Below, in pieces: positions 1-8,029 of a stretch of 64,000 bases of DNA. The stretch is from assembly GCF_017302275.1 (NCBI RefSeq), contig NZ_JAFLDR010000013.1, positions 48,362-112,361 on the forward strand. Direction: 5' to 3'. Under the pieces are notes generated by a model. It saw only the letters and a program-made list of their open reading frames with translations, made no database searches and was not told where the DNA came from. Each line of letters starts with the position of its first letter. Position 1 is the first letter of the stretch. The position numbers and the translations under genes are program-made. Source of the stretch: Sulfuritalea sp. GTDB lineage: Bacteria; Pseudomonadota; Gammaproteobacteria; Burkholderiales; Rhodocyclaceae.

Positions 1-196
1 TGCGCTTGCCAGCCAGCCCGCCCGAGTTCTCCTGAACAAATCGCAGCGAGCTTTCGATATCGTATCGGCCGCCGCGAGGCAATGAGCCCGGGGCAACGAT
101 CCCAGGAAGTAGCTCCACGGAGTGATACCAAGAAACGGTACGGATGAGAGACTGAATCTCATCCTTGCTTAACGATGACGATTGAACGAGTGACAT
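1..196 (-). CDS. SAM-dependent methyltransferase, N-terminal part only
   Basis: This gene starts at the ATG at 194-196 on the minus strand and runs off the left edge of the window, so only about 65 codons are visible. The translation begins MSLVQSSSLSKDEIQS and contains WYHSVELLPGIVAPG. That WYH-x-(I/V)EL-x-PG block is typical of class I SAM methyltransferases related to tRNA-mo5U34 or polysaccharide-associated methyltransferases. The catalytic Rossmann motifs lie outside the window. It is 47 bp downstream of the sulfotransferase-like gene on the same strand, which fits a polysaccharide or glycolipid decorating pair. The family call is good; the substrate is unknown. Confidence 0.6.
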   Translation of the reverse strand, partial: MSLVQSSSLSKDEIQSLIRTVSWYHSVELLPGIVAPGSLPRGGRYDIESSLRFVQENSGGLAGKR

Positions 197-243
197 TGTC
201 CTGCTCCCAAAGGTTTTGTTCCAAATCGACAATATTGTCGCAA

Positions 244-909
244 TCATCGAATCGTGTTGCCGTCGGTTCGAACGAAATCGTAGAGTTCGTAATCTCGCCA
301 ATGCTTCCTTCGAAAATCTCTCCGCAGATCTGGGCAACTTTTCGCAGACAAACTCGAGTTTAAAAATGGCAACTCTCCAAACCTAACTCCAAACGTTGGC
401 TCAATTTCCTTGACGAATTCACTCAGATTGGAAGCTAGCCCAATGTGCAAAAATTTGCGAGTGTATTCGTCTATTCGCTCTGACTCCTCGATTGGGGGAA
501 GCGAGCCAAGTAGTGGCCCTTCATCTTGTTCAAGCCACCAATGCAAAAACCCGTCGATATCCAGTGTCTTAGCCCACTCAAAACCCATGGACAATCCGTA
601 GTAATAGGCAGATACGCAAATGTCGAATGGATCTCTCACAACCGCAATGAACTGATTGACATCGGGACAAATCTTCTCAACGCCTTGCCCCAAACGTCGA
701 ATAAAATGCCCGTGAATTATTGTTCTCGGACTGTTCCAGTCGCTCGGTAAGCTATACCCGACATCAGGATAGTAGCTGATGACTTTATATCCATATTGCG
801 TAGCACTAAAAAGGGCGTTGTGGAAACTGCTGCCAGCAGATTTAGGAACATGAAGAGAAACTACTGGCAGAAGATCGTTGTACTTAGCCGAATTGGTTTT
901 GAGAGGCAT
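244..909 (-). CDS. sulfotransferase family protein
   Basis: A 221-residue protein. Near its start is HVPKSAGSSFHNAL (about residues 20-33), the (H/F)-x-PK-(T/S)-x-GT/SS loop that binds the 5'-phosphosulfate of PAPS in sulfotransferases. Near residue 92 is RDPFDICVSAYY, matching the 3'-phosphate-binding RDP-x(3)-x-S block. The size fits a compact Sulfotransfer_2-type enzyme. It is probably cytoplasmic and would move a sulfate from PAPS to a sugar or lipid. It is transcribed away from the nucleotide-sugar genes starting at 1141 and is followed by a methyltransferase gene, so a role in decorating the surface glycan made by this locus is plausible. The acceptor cannot be inferred. Confidence 0.7.
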   Translation of the reverse strand: MPLKTNSAKYNDLLPVVSLHVPKSAGSSFHNALFSATQYGYKVISYYPDVGYSLPSDWNSPRTIIHGHFIRRLGQGVEKICPDVNQFIAVVRDPFDICVSAYYYGLSMGFEWAKTLDIDGFLHWWLEQDEGPLLGSLPPIEESERIDEYTRKFLHIGLASNLSEFVKEIEPTFGVRFGELPFLNSSLSAKSCPDLRRDFRRKHWRDYELYDFVRTDGNTIR

Positions 910-972
910 TTGAACTTCCGCACGAATTCTTGATGACTTTCACCATGAAGATCCAAAGCATTTCCAGTCAAA

Positions 973-1002
973 TTGAATTATGCCCTTAATCTCTTATATA
1001 AA
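973..1002 (+). promoter_or_regulatory. candidate sigma-70 promoter for the nucleotide-sugar operon
   Basis: In the 231-bp divergent intergenic region (910-1140), TTGAAT at 973-978 is followed after 16 bp by TATATA at 995-1000 (or TATAAA at 997-1002 with 18 bp spacing). The surrounding DNA is much richer in A+T than the flanking genes. The leader to the GTG at 1141 would be about 130 nt. I saw no JUMPstart or ops element in it. Confidence 0.45.
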
Positions 1003-1140
1003 GCCTCCGGGAGATCAAGCGATCTTTGCATGGTAATTCGCACGATAGGATCGCAGTCTTGCCCTTTGGTTCATGGGTAAGCCTGCTGGCCCCGATGGAA
1101 TTCGCTTTCCATGTTTTAAATCTCAAAGGCGACGAACGGC

Positions 1141-2172
1141 GTGAGGACAGCACTTATTACTGGCATCAGTGGACAGGATGGTTCCTTGCTTGCCGAGTTT
1201 TTGCTTGATAGGGGCTACAGGGTCTTCGGCTTTGCGCGGCGTGAAAGCTGGTATCGGCCAAACAGTGCAAGCCATCTGGAGGGGCGGATCGAGGTGCTGC
1301 TCGGCGATATGTCCGAGGGCGTGGATATTGCGTCAGCGATTCAGGATGCCCAGCCTGCCGAGATCTATAACCTGGCCTCCCAAGCTCGCCCGGGAGAATC
1401 CTGGGCGCGAGCCCCGGAGACCTTGCTGGTTAACGGTCTGGGGGCGCAGCGGCTATTCGAGGCGGTGCGCCATCAATGCCCGGCCTGCCGGGTGTATCAC
1501 GCCTCGTCGTCCGAAATGTTCGGCCGGGCAGAGATATCACCGCAGAATGAACAAACACCGTTCAATCCGGTAAACCCTTATGCGGCAACCAAAGTCTATG
1601 CGCATCAAATGGCAAGGATTTACCGCGAAGGCTATGGTTTGTACATTGCCAACGGGGTTTTGTTCAATCATGAGAGCGCGAGAAGGCCTTTGCACTTTTT
1701 GACTCAGAAAGTCGCTTACGGTGCTGCTTGCGCGGCATTGGGCATTGGGGATTCGCCCGCACTCAATGAACTGGGCAGGCCGATAGTGCAGCATGGCAAA
1801 TTGGCGCTTGGCAACCTCGAGATCGCCCGGGATTGGGGCTACGCCGGCGATTTTGTGCGGGCGATGTGGTTGATCCTGCAACAGGAGTGCCCGGATGATT
1901 ATGTGATCGGCACCGGCAAACTGCATACACTGAAGCAGTTGTGCGAAACCGCTTACGGTGCCGTTGGTAAAGACTGGCGGGATTTCGTGGTGAGCGACCC
2001 TGCGCTCGTGCGTCCCCTGGAAACGGGCCAATCCTTGGCGGATCCTTCAAAGGCCCGCCTGCAACTGGGTTGGGAACCAACGGTCAGCTTTGACGAGATG
2101 ATCGGTAACATGGTCAGGGCGCAACTGGAGCACTTGAGTGCCGTGATCACTGCTAATGCTGGCGGCAATTAA
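1141..2172 (+). CDS. GDP-mannose 4,6-dehydratase-like SDR (paralogue of the next gene)
   Basis: A 343-residue extended short-chain dehydrogenase. It has an N-terminal TGISGQDGSLLAEFLL nucleotide-binding motif, SSSEMFG near residue 125 and the catalytic Y-x(3)-K in NPYAATKVYAH, followed by NHES and RDWGYAGDFVRAMW, all as in GDP-mannose 4,6-dehydratases. The chosen start is the GTG at 1141, because the nucleotide-binding motif begins four codons later. Ribosome-binding sequence upstream is weak. It lies 33 bp before a canonical gmd and is clearly diverged from it: the RR-x-S-x-FNT-x-R-x-DHLY block of Gmd is replaced by RRESWYRPNSASHLEG. It may therefore act on another GDP-sugar or catalyse a different step. 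The family is certain; the substrate is not. Confidence 0.8.
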   Translation: MRTALITGISGQDGSLLAEFLLDRGYRVFGFARRESWYRPNSASHLEGRIEVLLGDMSEGVDIASAIQDAQPAEIYNLASQARPGESWARAPETLLVNGLGAQRLFEAVRHQCPACRVYHASSSEMFGRAEISPQNEQTPFNPVNPYAATKVYAHQMARIYREGYGLYIANGVLFNHESARRPLHFLTQKVAYGAACAALGIGDSPALNELGRPIVQHGKLALGNLEIARDWGYAGDFVRAMWLILQQECPDDYVIGTGKLHTLKQLCETAYGAVGKDWRDFVVSDPALVRPLETGQSLADPSKARLQLGWEPTVSFDEMIGNMVRAQLEHLSAVITANAGGN

Positions 2173-2205
2173 GATCAAAAATTTATCTCTCAGAATGGAT
2201 GGGCA

Positions 2206-3288
2206 ATGAAAACAGCTTTGATAACAGGCGTCACAGGTCAGGATGGTGCTTACCTGGCCGAGTTTCTGCTCAAGAAGGACTACATCGTTCACGGCATCAA
2301 GAGGCGTGCGTCATTGTTCAACACGGATCGCATCGATCACCTGTACCAGGATCCGCATGTCTCCCAGCGCAACTTCATCCTTCATTACGGCGACATGACT
2401 GATTCGTCGAGCCTGGTTCGCATCATTCAGCAAGTGCAGCCCGACGAAATCTACAACCTTGCCGCCCAGTCGCACGTCGCGGTCAGCTTCGAGGAGCCGG
2501 AATACACGGCGAACTCGGATGCTCTCGGCGCTTTGCGCATCCTCGAAGCGATCCGCATCCTCGGCCTCGAGAAAAAGGCCCGGTTCTACCAAGCGTCCAC
2601 CAGCGAACTCTACGGTCTGGTGCAGGAAACCCCGCAGAAGGAGACCACGCCGTTCTACCCGCGCAGCCCCTACGCGGTAGCCAAACTCTATGCCTACTGG
2701 ATCACGGTAAATTATCGTGAGGCCTATGGCATCTACGCCTGCAACGGCATCCTGTTCAACCACGAATCCCCCGTGCGCGGTGAGACCTTCGTCACGCGCA
2801 AGATCACCCGTGCCCTGGCGCGCATCAAGCTCGGGCTGCAAGATTGCCTTTTCCTCGGCAACATGGATTCATTGCGCGACTGGGGGCATGCCAGGGATTA
2901 CGTGGAGATGCAGTGGCTGATGTTGCAGCAGGAAAAGCCAGAAGACTTCGTCATCGCTACCGGCGTGCAATACAGTGTGCGAGACTTCGTCAATGCTGCC
3001 GCCGCGGAACTCGGCATTCGGATTACCTGGCAAGGGCAGGGTGTTGACGAAACCGGTACCGACCACAATGGCAAGATTATCGTCAAGGTCGATCCCCGCT
3101 ACTTCCGCCCGACCGAAGTCGAAACCCTGCTGGGCGACCCGACAAAAGCGAAGGAAAAGCTGGGCTGGACGCCGCAGACAAGTTTCGCCGAACTGGTCGC
3201 CGAGATGGTTCGGGAAGACCTGAAGAGCGCCGAGCGCGACGAGCTGGTCAAGAAGCATGGCTACGCAGCCTTTGATTACCACGAGTAA
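2206..3288 (+). CDS. gmd: GDP-mannose 4,6-dehydratase
   Basis: A 360-residue enzyme converting GDP-D-mannose to GDP-4-dehydro-6-deoxy-D-mannose, the first step to GDP-L-fucose and related deoxysugars. Diagnostic motifs are [39 protein letters not shown] (about residue 130), Y-x(3)-K in [26 protein letters not shown] and [14 protein letters not shown]. Length and motifs match the family. It is followed after 7 bp by the GDP-fucose synthase gene, so the two consecutive pathway steps are co-transcribed. The ATG start lies four codons before the glycine-rich motif. Confidence 0.95.
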   Translation: MKTALITGVTGQDGAYLAEFLLKKDYIVHGIKRRASLFNTDRIDHLYQDPHVSQRNFILHYGDMTDSSSLVRIIQQVQPDEIYNLAAQSHVAVSFEEPEYTANSDALGALRILEAIRILGLEKKARFYQASTSELYGLVQETPQKETTPFYPRSPYAVAKLYAYWITVNYREAYGIYACNGILFNHESPVRGETFVTRKITRALARIKLGLQDCLFLGNMDSLRDWGHARDYVEMQWLMLQQEKPEDFVIATGVQYSVRDFVNAAAAELGIRITWQGQGVDETGTDHNGKIIVKVDPRYFRPTEVETLLGDPTKAKEKLGWTPQTSFAELVAEMVREDLKSAERDELVKKHGYAAFDYHE

Positions 3289-3295
3289 GGCCGTG

Positions 3296-4273
3296 ATGGA
3301 TCAAGACGCCAAGATCTACATCGCGGGCCACCGTGGCCTGGTTGGTTCCGCTTTGGTGCGTAATCTTCGCGCGCGTGGCTATGACAATATCTTGACCCGC
3401 AGCCATGCCGAGCTCGACCTCACTAACAAGGAAGCCACCGAGGACCTTTTTGCCCGGGAAAAGCCCGACTACGTTTTTTTAGCGGCGGCAAGGGTCGGCG
3501 GAATATATGCCAACAATGCCTACCCGGCTGAGTTCATCCTTTCGAATCTTGCCATCCAGACCAACATCATCAACGCCGCCTATGAGAACCGGGTCGCGCG
3601 CCTGATATTCCTTGGTTCCAGCTGCATCTACCCCAAGCTTGCGCCACAACCGCTCAAGGAAGAGTCCCTACTCACCGGCCCGCTGGAACCTACCAACCGG
3701 GCCTACGCGCTGGCGAAGATCGCAGGCATTGAAATGTGCTGGAGCTACAACCGGCAATTCGGCACCAGGTTCCTGGCTGCCATGCCCACCAACCTCTATG
3801 GCCCTGGCGATAACTACAGCCTGATGGACTCCCACGTCATACCGGCGATGATCCGCAAGTTTCACGAAGCCAAATTGGCCAAGGCGCCCGCCGTTGTTGT
3901 ATGGGGCACGGGAACCCCGCGACGCGAGTTCATGTACAACGAAGATATGGCCGACGCCTGCATCCATCTCATGAACCTGCCGGATGAAATCTTTAATACC
4001 TTGCTGGGCAGCGACGAAGCCAGGACGGGAATCTTCATGCCACCGGTAGTCAATATTGGGGTGGGCGAGGACCTGACCATCAGAGAGTTGGCGGGAACGG
4101 TGAAAGATATCGTCGGTTACCAAGGCAGCATTAAATTCGATACTACCAAACCCGATGGCACCCCCCGCAAGCTGATGGATGTGTCACGGCTGCAGTCACT
4201 TGGATGGAAAGCGAAGACGGGGTTACGGGAAGGGCTAGCGATGGCTTATCGGGATTTTGTTGATAACCACTGA
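3296..4273 (+). CDS. fcl: GDP-L-fucose synthase
   Basis: A 325-residue bifunctional 3,5-epimerase/4-reductase that turns the Gmd product into GDP-L-fucose. Motifs: [15 protein letters not shown] (NADP-binding), [23 protein letters not shown] and the catalytic Y-x(3)-K in [15 protein letters not shown], then [11 protein letters not shown] and [17 protein letters not shown] start it at the ATG at 3296 rather than at upstream in-frame codons overlapping gmd, because [14 protein letters not shown] gives the family's usual N-terminus. Together with gmd it supplies GDP-fucose, implying a fucose-containing surface polysaccharide. Confidence 0.93.
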   Translation: MDQDAKIYIAGHRGLVGSALVRNLRARGYDNILTRSHAELDLTNKEATEDLFAREKPDYVFLAAARVGGIYANNAYPAEFILSNLAIQTNIINAAYENRVARLIFLGSSCIYPKLAPQPLKEESLLTGPLEPTNRAYALAKIAGIEMCWSYNRQFGTRFLAAMPTNLYGPGDNYSLMDSHVIPAMIRKFHEAKLAKAPAVVVWGTGTPRREFMYNEDMADACIHLMNLPDEIFNTLLGSDEARTGIFMPPVVNIGVGEDLTIRELAGTVKDIVGYQGSIKFDTTKPDGTPRKLMDVSRLQSLGWKAKTGLREGLAMAYRDFVDNH

Positions 4274-4294
4274 CTTCTGCTGCGCGTTGATCCC

Positions 4295-5395
4295 GTGATC
4301 TTCAGCCTTGCGGTTCCCGTTTTTCATCACGCCAATTTTCTGCCCTTCGCGTTGGAGAGCATTCGGGCTCAGCGTGCCGATATTCGGGTTGCCGTGATGG
4401 ATGCAACGCCCGACGAGAGCGTGCAGAAGGTATTGGAGCACTACGCCGATTTGCTGAGCTATCGGCGGCATGGCCCCGATTCCGGCCAGACGGCGGCAAT
4501 CCAGGAGGGATGGGACCACACGGACGGCGACATCGTTGCCTGGCTTTGCGCCGACGACTATTACTTTCCGAACGCTCTTGACTCGGTCGAGGAGGTTTTC
4601 ATCCGCCATCCGGAGGTGGACGTGGTCTATGGCGACGCAGTGTTTGTGGACGATAGCGACCAATTCATCGGCTATTTTCCGATTGGCCAATTTGGCACGT
4701 CATCGATAGAAAGGGAAGATTTCATCTGCCAGCCATCGTGTTTCGTGCGGCGCACGGCGCTGGCGAGGATCGGGCGCTTGAATCCGGATTTGCACTACAT
4801 CATGGATTGGGACTTGTGGACGCGGCTTTATCGTGCCGGCGCGAAGTTTCATTACCTTGATAAGCCATTGTCCGTGGTGAGAATGTATCGGGGTACGAAA
4901 ACGGCCAGCAGGTCATGGGCACGATTCAAGGAAATCGGCCGGCATGTCGCGCGAAATTCCTCCCCGATAGCGGCCCTCAGATCATTGTCGGGGTTTTACT
5001 ACCAGGACCTGAAAACCCTGGACGTCACCGGAATCGAGCGTGTTCTGCTGCGGATGATGGAGTTTTATAGCCGGCAAAAAAAGCGATTCAAGGGGCCCGG
5101 CCCGGGTGGCGATAAAAATGCCTACGGTCTTTCCCGGCACGGGAATGAAGTGGCTGGTGAAGCTGACGTTTTGCTGCCTTGGTATAAACCTTCGCCTCCT
5201 GTCGGGCTATGGGTACGAAGCGACCTGGATGTCGAGCCCGATGTCCATTTGAACGGCACGAGACTTTCATGCAAGTCCGGTACGGGCTTCTGCTACGACA
5301 TACCGGCGTTCAGTCTTTCGACACCCTTGCTGAGTTTGAAATTGTCCTGTGCCGCCCGGAAGTCGTGGGCGCTGTATGGGGTGGAGTTCTTTTAG
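4295..5395 (+). CDS. family 2 glycosyltransferase
   Basis: A 366-residue GT-A fold glycosyltransferase with a GTG start. It begins SLAVPVFHHANFLPFALESI, then has GPDSGQTAAIQEG and DGDIVAWLCADDYYFPNAL, where ADD is the metal-binding DxD-like motif, followed by VDVVYGDAVFVD and YIMDWDLWTRL. The GT2 domain occupies about residues 1-220. The last 100 or so residues are not typical of the family and I do not recognise them. It follows fcl by 21 bp and is the last gene of this transcription unit. It probably adds one sugar to the lipid-linked repeat unit in the cytoplasm. Donor and linkage are unknown. Confidence 0.85.
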   Translation: MIFSLAVPVFHHANFLPFALESIRAQRADIRVAVMDATPDESVQKVLEHYADLLSYRRHGPDSGQTAAIQEGWDHTDGDIVAWLCADDYYFPNALDSVEEVFIRHPEVDVVYGDAVFVDDSDQFIGYFPIGQFGTSSIEREDFICQPSCFVRRTALARIGRLNPDLHYIMDWDLWTRLYRAGAKFHYLDKPLSVVRMYRGTKTASRSWARFKEIGRHVARNSSPIAALRSLSGFYYQDLKTLDVTGIERVLLRMMEFYSRQKKRFKGPGPGGDKNAYGLSRHGNEVAGEADVLLPWYKPSPPVGLWVRSDLDVEPDVHLNGTRLSCKSGTGFCYDIPAFSLSTPLLSLKLSCAARKSWALYGVEFF

Positions 5396-6037
5396 GCGAG
5401 GGGTTGATCGCCGTCCCGCCAGCGCCGACTTCTTCATTCGCCGACTTGTTCGTGCGCAAGCTTGAGGCTTCTCCCATCAAGGGAGCGGGAGATCACGCCG
5501 ATTCGGATCGCCGCTTCAGCGAGGAGGCCCAGACCAATCTATGTGGGCGTCGTGTTGCCCAGCATCACATCGCCCAGGCCCAGCGACGCAAGCCACTCCT
5601 GCATGGCCGTAACCACGGCGGCAAGATGGCCGCCCGGTCGGAGTCGGAGTTCGCAGCGCTGAATGGCTTCGAGAAGATGGTGGCGAGCTATGGCGGCGTG
5701 TTTTCGGGCGCTTGCGGCAGCCAGCAACGCATGCGTCCGGGCACAAGCTGAGAAAGAGGCCGCGGAGTAAGCAGGCAACTGCAACGAATCCTGCGGAAAG
5801 GAGGGGAACCCGGACACTCGAAGCATCCCGCTCCGATATCGACGGAGGGGTACTGCCCACGATCCGCCCGATCGCATGAATGTCGGCGCTGGCAACACGG
5901 CGTGCGTCGCGCACTCGATGCTTTGCCGCCCCCATGGCCAGCAGTTCTCCCCTTTATCCATGGATTTGCCGCGCCCTAGCCTCGATAAACTTGCCGACGT
6001 CGACAACTCGCCGATTGGGAACAGGAGAAACGCGACC
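5396..6037. other. 642-bp region without a confident gene
   Basis: This stretch separates the glycosyltransferase gene from the proline-rich protein. It carries one good copy of the dispersed 24-bp motif (5410-5433) and a diverged copy in the opposite orientation (about 5879-5902). A minus-strand reading frame from an ATG at 5826 down to 5539 would encode 95 residues, rich in Ala and His, with a plausible GGAG-type sequence in front. It resembles nothing I know and I do not call it. A plus-strand frame at 5209-5751 overlaps the glycosyltransferase and looks like chance. Confidence 0.4.
5410..5433 (+). repeat. dispersed 24-bp motif, copy 1
   Basis: Fits GCCGT-N4-CC-A-GCGCCGACT-YYY exactly and lies between genes. 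A second partial CGCCGACTT follows about 10 bp later. Confidence 0.7.
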
Positions 6038-7909
6038 TTGAGCAGAATGCTGTTTGCCCTGGTGGCGCTGGCCGCCGGATTGATTGCCATTCCTCCGGCG
6101 GCGGACGCCGCGACCTGCAAGGGCAGCAAGCGCGCCGACAGCGCCGGCCGTTGCAAGGCCGCGCCCGCGAAGAAGACAGACGCGAAAGCCAAGGCGAAAG
6201 CGAAAAGGGGCAAGGCGGCCAAGGCCGCATCGGCAGCGCCGGACAAGGGTGCCTTGTACGTCTTCGTCGAATCCGGGGGATGCAGAATCCTGGCCACGGA
6301 ATCGGCAGTCCAGAGGATGCAGGAGATCGCCGTAGGCGGGTCGGTCACCTGGGATGGCAAGTGCACCGACGGCCTGATTTCCGGAACCGGCGTATTGCGG
6401 CAGGAGGGGGTGTTCATCGAAGGCGGGCGCAGCAAGCACTTTACCCATTACTACTCGGGCAGGGCCAACAACGGCGTCAGGCTGGGCCAATGGACTCGCG
6501 AGACGCTGGATCGCTTCGACGACGGCGTCAGCTCGTGGACCAGCCTGGCCCGAATGGAGTTCGTCGATGGCGTACCCAAAGGCCCGCCGAAACCGATTCC
6601 GGTGCGCGGTGCCGACCAGCACACGACCATTTTCAAGACCCGCGTTCTCGATCCCGAATCGAAGCGGGCCCATGCGGCCATGGAGATTTCGCCGGCATCG
6701 ACCGGCGTGGATGCGGTGAATCTCAAGGCGGCAAGCGCCGTTGCAAGTGTCGCCCCTGCCGTGGCGCCAGCGCCGACTCCTGCGCTTCCCGTCGTGGTGG
6801 CGGCACCCCAACCAGCTGTGCCCCCACCGGTCCCGACTGCGGCGACATCCGCCACACCGGAGCGGCCAAAACCCCAAGTGCCGACCGTCGCCACCTCCCC
6901 ACCACCGTCGCCGATAGCCGTGACACCGAGGGCAGGCACCGTCTTGCCTGCATTGCCGGCAACGACCCCTTCGGTGGCGCCTCCGCCACCGGTTTCCTCC
7001 GGTCCGGCAAAGCCGCCCACGGCCGATGCGCCGCCGCGGGTGGCCGTCACGCTCCCGGCGGCGACCCCCGCCGTTGCGCCAGCGCCGACTCCCGCGCCCG
7101 CCGTGGCGAAAGTGCCTTTGCCGCCAACTCCGGTAGCGCCGGCAGCAACGTCGCCGGTACCGCCCCAGCCTTTGGCAATGGCGATTGCCGCCGCCCCCGC
7201 CTCACCGCCGCCCGCCCCCAAAACGGAACCCGCCAAGGCACCCTCGACCAAGCCCGCACTGCCGGCAATCGTCCCTGCGCCGACTCCAACTCCACCGCCT
7301 GCAGATCGTTCCGGCACCCCAGTTCGCGGCGAGCCTGTCGAACCGCCTTCGCGGAAGATTCCCGCCGTTGCGCCGCCACCGACTCTTGCGCCAACAGGCT
7401 TGGCAAAGGTGGCTCAGCCACCCGCCGCGACCCCGCCCGCGCTTACCGCCCCGGTGGCCGCTCTTCCAACAGAGGCGTCCAAGCCGGTTGCAGTCAAATT
7501 GGCCACGACGATGCCCGACGGCATGGAAAAGCAGGCCTTCGGTTTCGGCACCGGATGCTACATGGATACGCTCGATGGCCAGTTGTGGGAGAACGCCGTG
7601 CTGACGGTCAAGGATCGCAAGTCGCTGCGGATCGACGGCTGGGCGGTCGACGACGAGGAAAGGGTCCTGGCGGAGGCCACCTACGTTCGACTGGAAGGCG
7701 CCAACGGCCGTCGCTACCACGCGGCCACGTCAGTGCAGGAACGCCCCGACGTGGCGCGACATTTCGGCATCCCCGCCTTCGTCAAGGCCGGATACCGCGC
7801 GGTGGTTTCCGCCGAAAGCCTGCCTCCCGGCGAATACGAGGTCACCGTCGTGATGAACTCGAAAGGTCGCAACGTGCTGTGCGGCAACGGGCGACGCCTG
7901 AAGTTGTAG
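6038..7909 (+). CDS. exported Pro/Ala-rich protein of the polysaccharide locus
   Basis: About 623 residues from the TTG at 6038, which is preceded by AGGAG at 6023-6027. An in-frame ATG lies three codons later. A signal peptide (MLFALVALAAGLIAIPPAADA) leads into a Lys/Ala-rich stretch, then a domain of about 140 residues with DGLISGTGVLRQEGVF and HYYSGRANNGVRLGQW, resembling MORN-type repeats. A low-complexity Pro/Ala linker of roughly 270 residues follows. The C-terminal domain of about 120 residues contains RIDGWAVDDEERV, RPDVARHFG and LPPGEYEV; similar domains occur in polysaccharide-biosynthesis proteins. The linker holds two full copies and one partial copy of the 24-bp motif (read VAPAPT) and an in-frame copy of the GTTCG repeat (read PVRGEPVEP). 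The function is unknown. It is probably periplasmic or surface-attached. Confidence 0.75.
   Translation: MSRMLFALVALAAGLIAIPPAADAATCKGSKRADSAGRCKAAPAKKTDAKAKAKAKRGKAAKAASAAPDKGALYVFVESGGCRILATESAVQRMQEIAVGGSVTWDGKCTDGLISGTGVLRQEGVFIEGGRSKHFTHYYSGRANNGVRLGQWTRETLDRFDDGVSSWTSLARMEFVDGVPKGPPKPIPVRGADQHTTIFKTRVLDPESKRAHAAMEISPASTGVDAVNLKAASAVASVAPAVAPAPTPALPVVVAAPQPAVPPPVPTAATSATPERPKPQVPTVATSPPPSPIAVTPRAGTVLPALPATTPSVAPPPPVSSGPAKPPTADAPPRVAVTLPAATPAVAPAPTPAPAVAKVPLPPTPVAPAATSPVPPQPLAMAIAAAPASPPPAPKTEPAKAPSTKPALPAIVPAPTPTPPPADRSGTPVRGEPVEPPSRKIPAVAPPPTLAPTGLAKVAQPPAATPPALTAPVAALPTEASKPVAVKLATTMPDGMEKQAFGFGTGCYMDTLDGQLWENAVLTVKDRKSLRIDGWAVDDEERVLAEATYVRLEGANGRRYHAATSVQERPDVARHFGIPAFVKAGYRAVVSAESLPPGEYEVTVVMNSKGRNVLCGNGRRLKL
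6758..6781 (+). repeat. dispersed 24-bp motif, copy 2 (in CDS)
   Basis: GCCGT-GGCG-CC-AGCGCCGACT followed by three pyrimidines, read in frame as AVAPAPT within the Pro/Ala linker. Confidence 0.75.
7070..7093 (+). repeat. dispersed 24-bp motif, copy 3 (in CDS)
   Basis: GCCGT-TGCG-CC-AGCGCCGACT followed by CCC, again read AVAPAPT in the linker. A further partial copy with only the GCGCCGACT core is at 7277-7285. Confidence 0.7.
7322..7344 (+). repeat. GTTCG...CGAAC dispersed repeat inserted in CDS
   Basis: GTTCGCGGCGAG followed by CCTGTCGAACC, an interrupted palindrome matching the copies at 54591-54613 and (inverted) 54638-54660. Here it is translated as VRGEPVEP in the linker of the proline-rich protein, a peptide I associate with this widespread repeat family in other proteobacterial proteins. 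Confidence 0.75.
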
Positions 7910-8029
7910 CGACTACCGACGGCGGCAAGCCATTCCCGGCTCACGACGATCCGTTTGATAAACGATGATGGGTGAATTATGATCGCGCCCTCTCTCCTGA
8001 CGGGTTGGCGCCACGGCGCCGGGCGGTAA

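Noticed and set aside
1003-1140. Possible JUMPstart/ops antitermination element before the polysaccharide genes
   Set aside because: GGTAAGCCTGCTGG resembles it only vaguely; the GGCGGTAGC core is absent.
5209-5751. 180-codon plus-strand frame after the glycosyltransferase
   Set aside because: It overlaps the end of the glycosyltransferase gene by 187 bp, has no recognisable fold and includes a dispersed repeat copy.
6758-7390. Regularly repeated short units, considered as a CRISPR array
   Set aside because: The units are codons for a Pro/Ala linker with uneven spacing, and there are no unique spacers or cas genes. No CRISPR array was found in the window.
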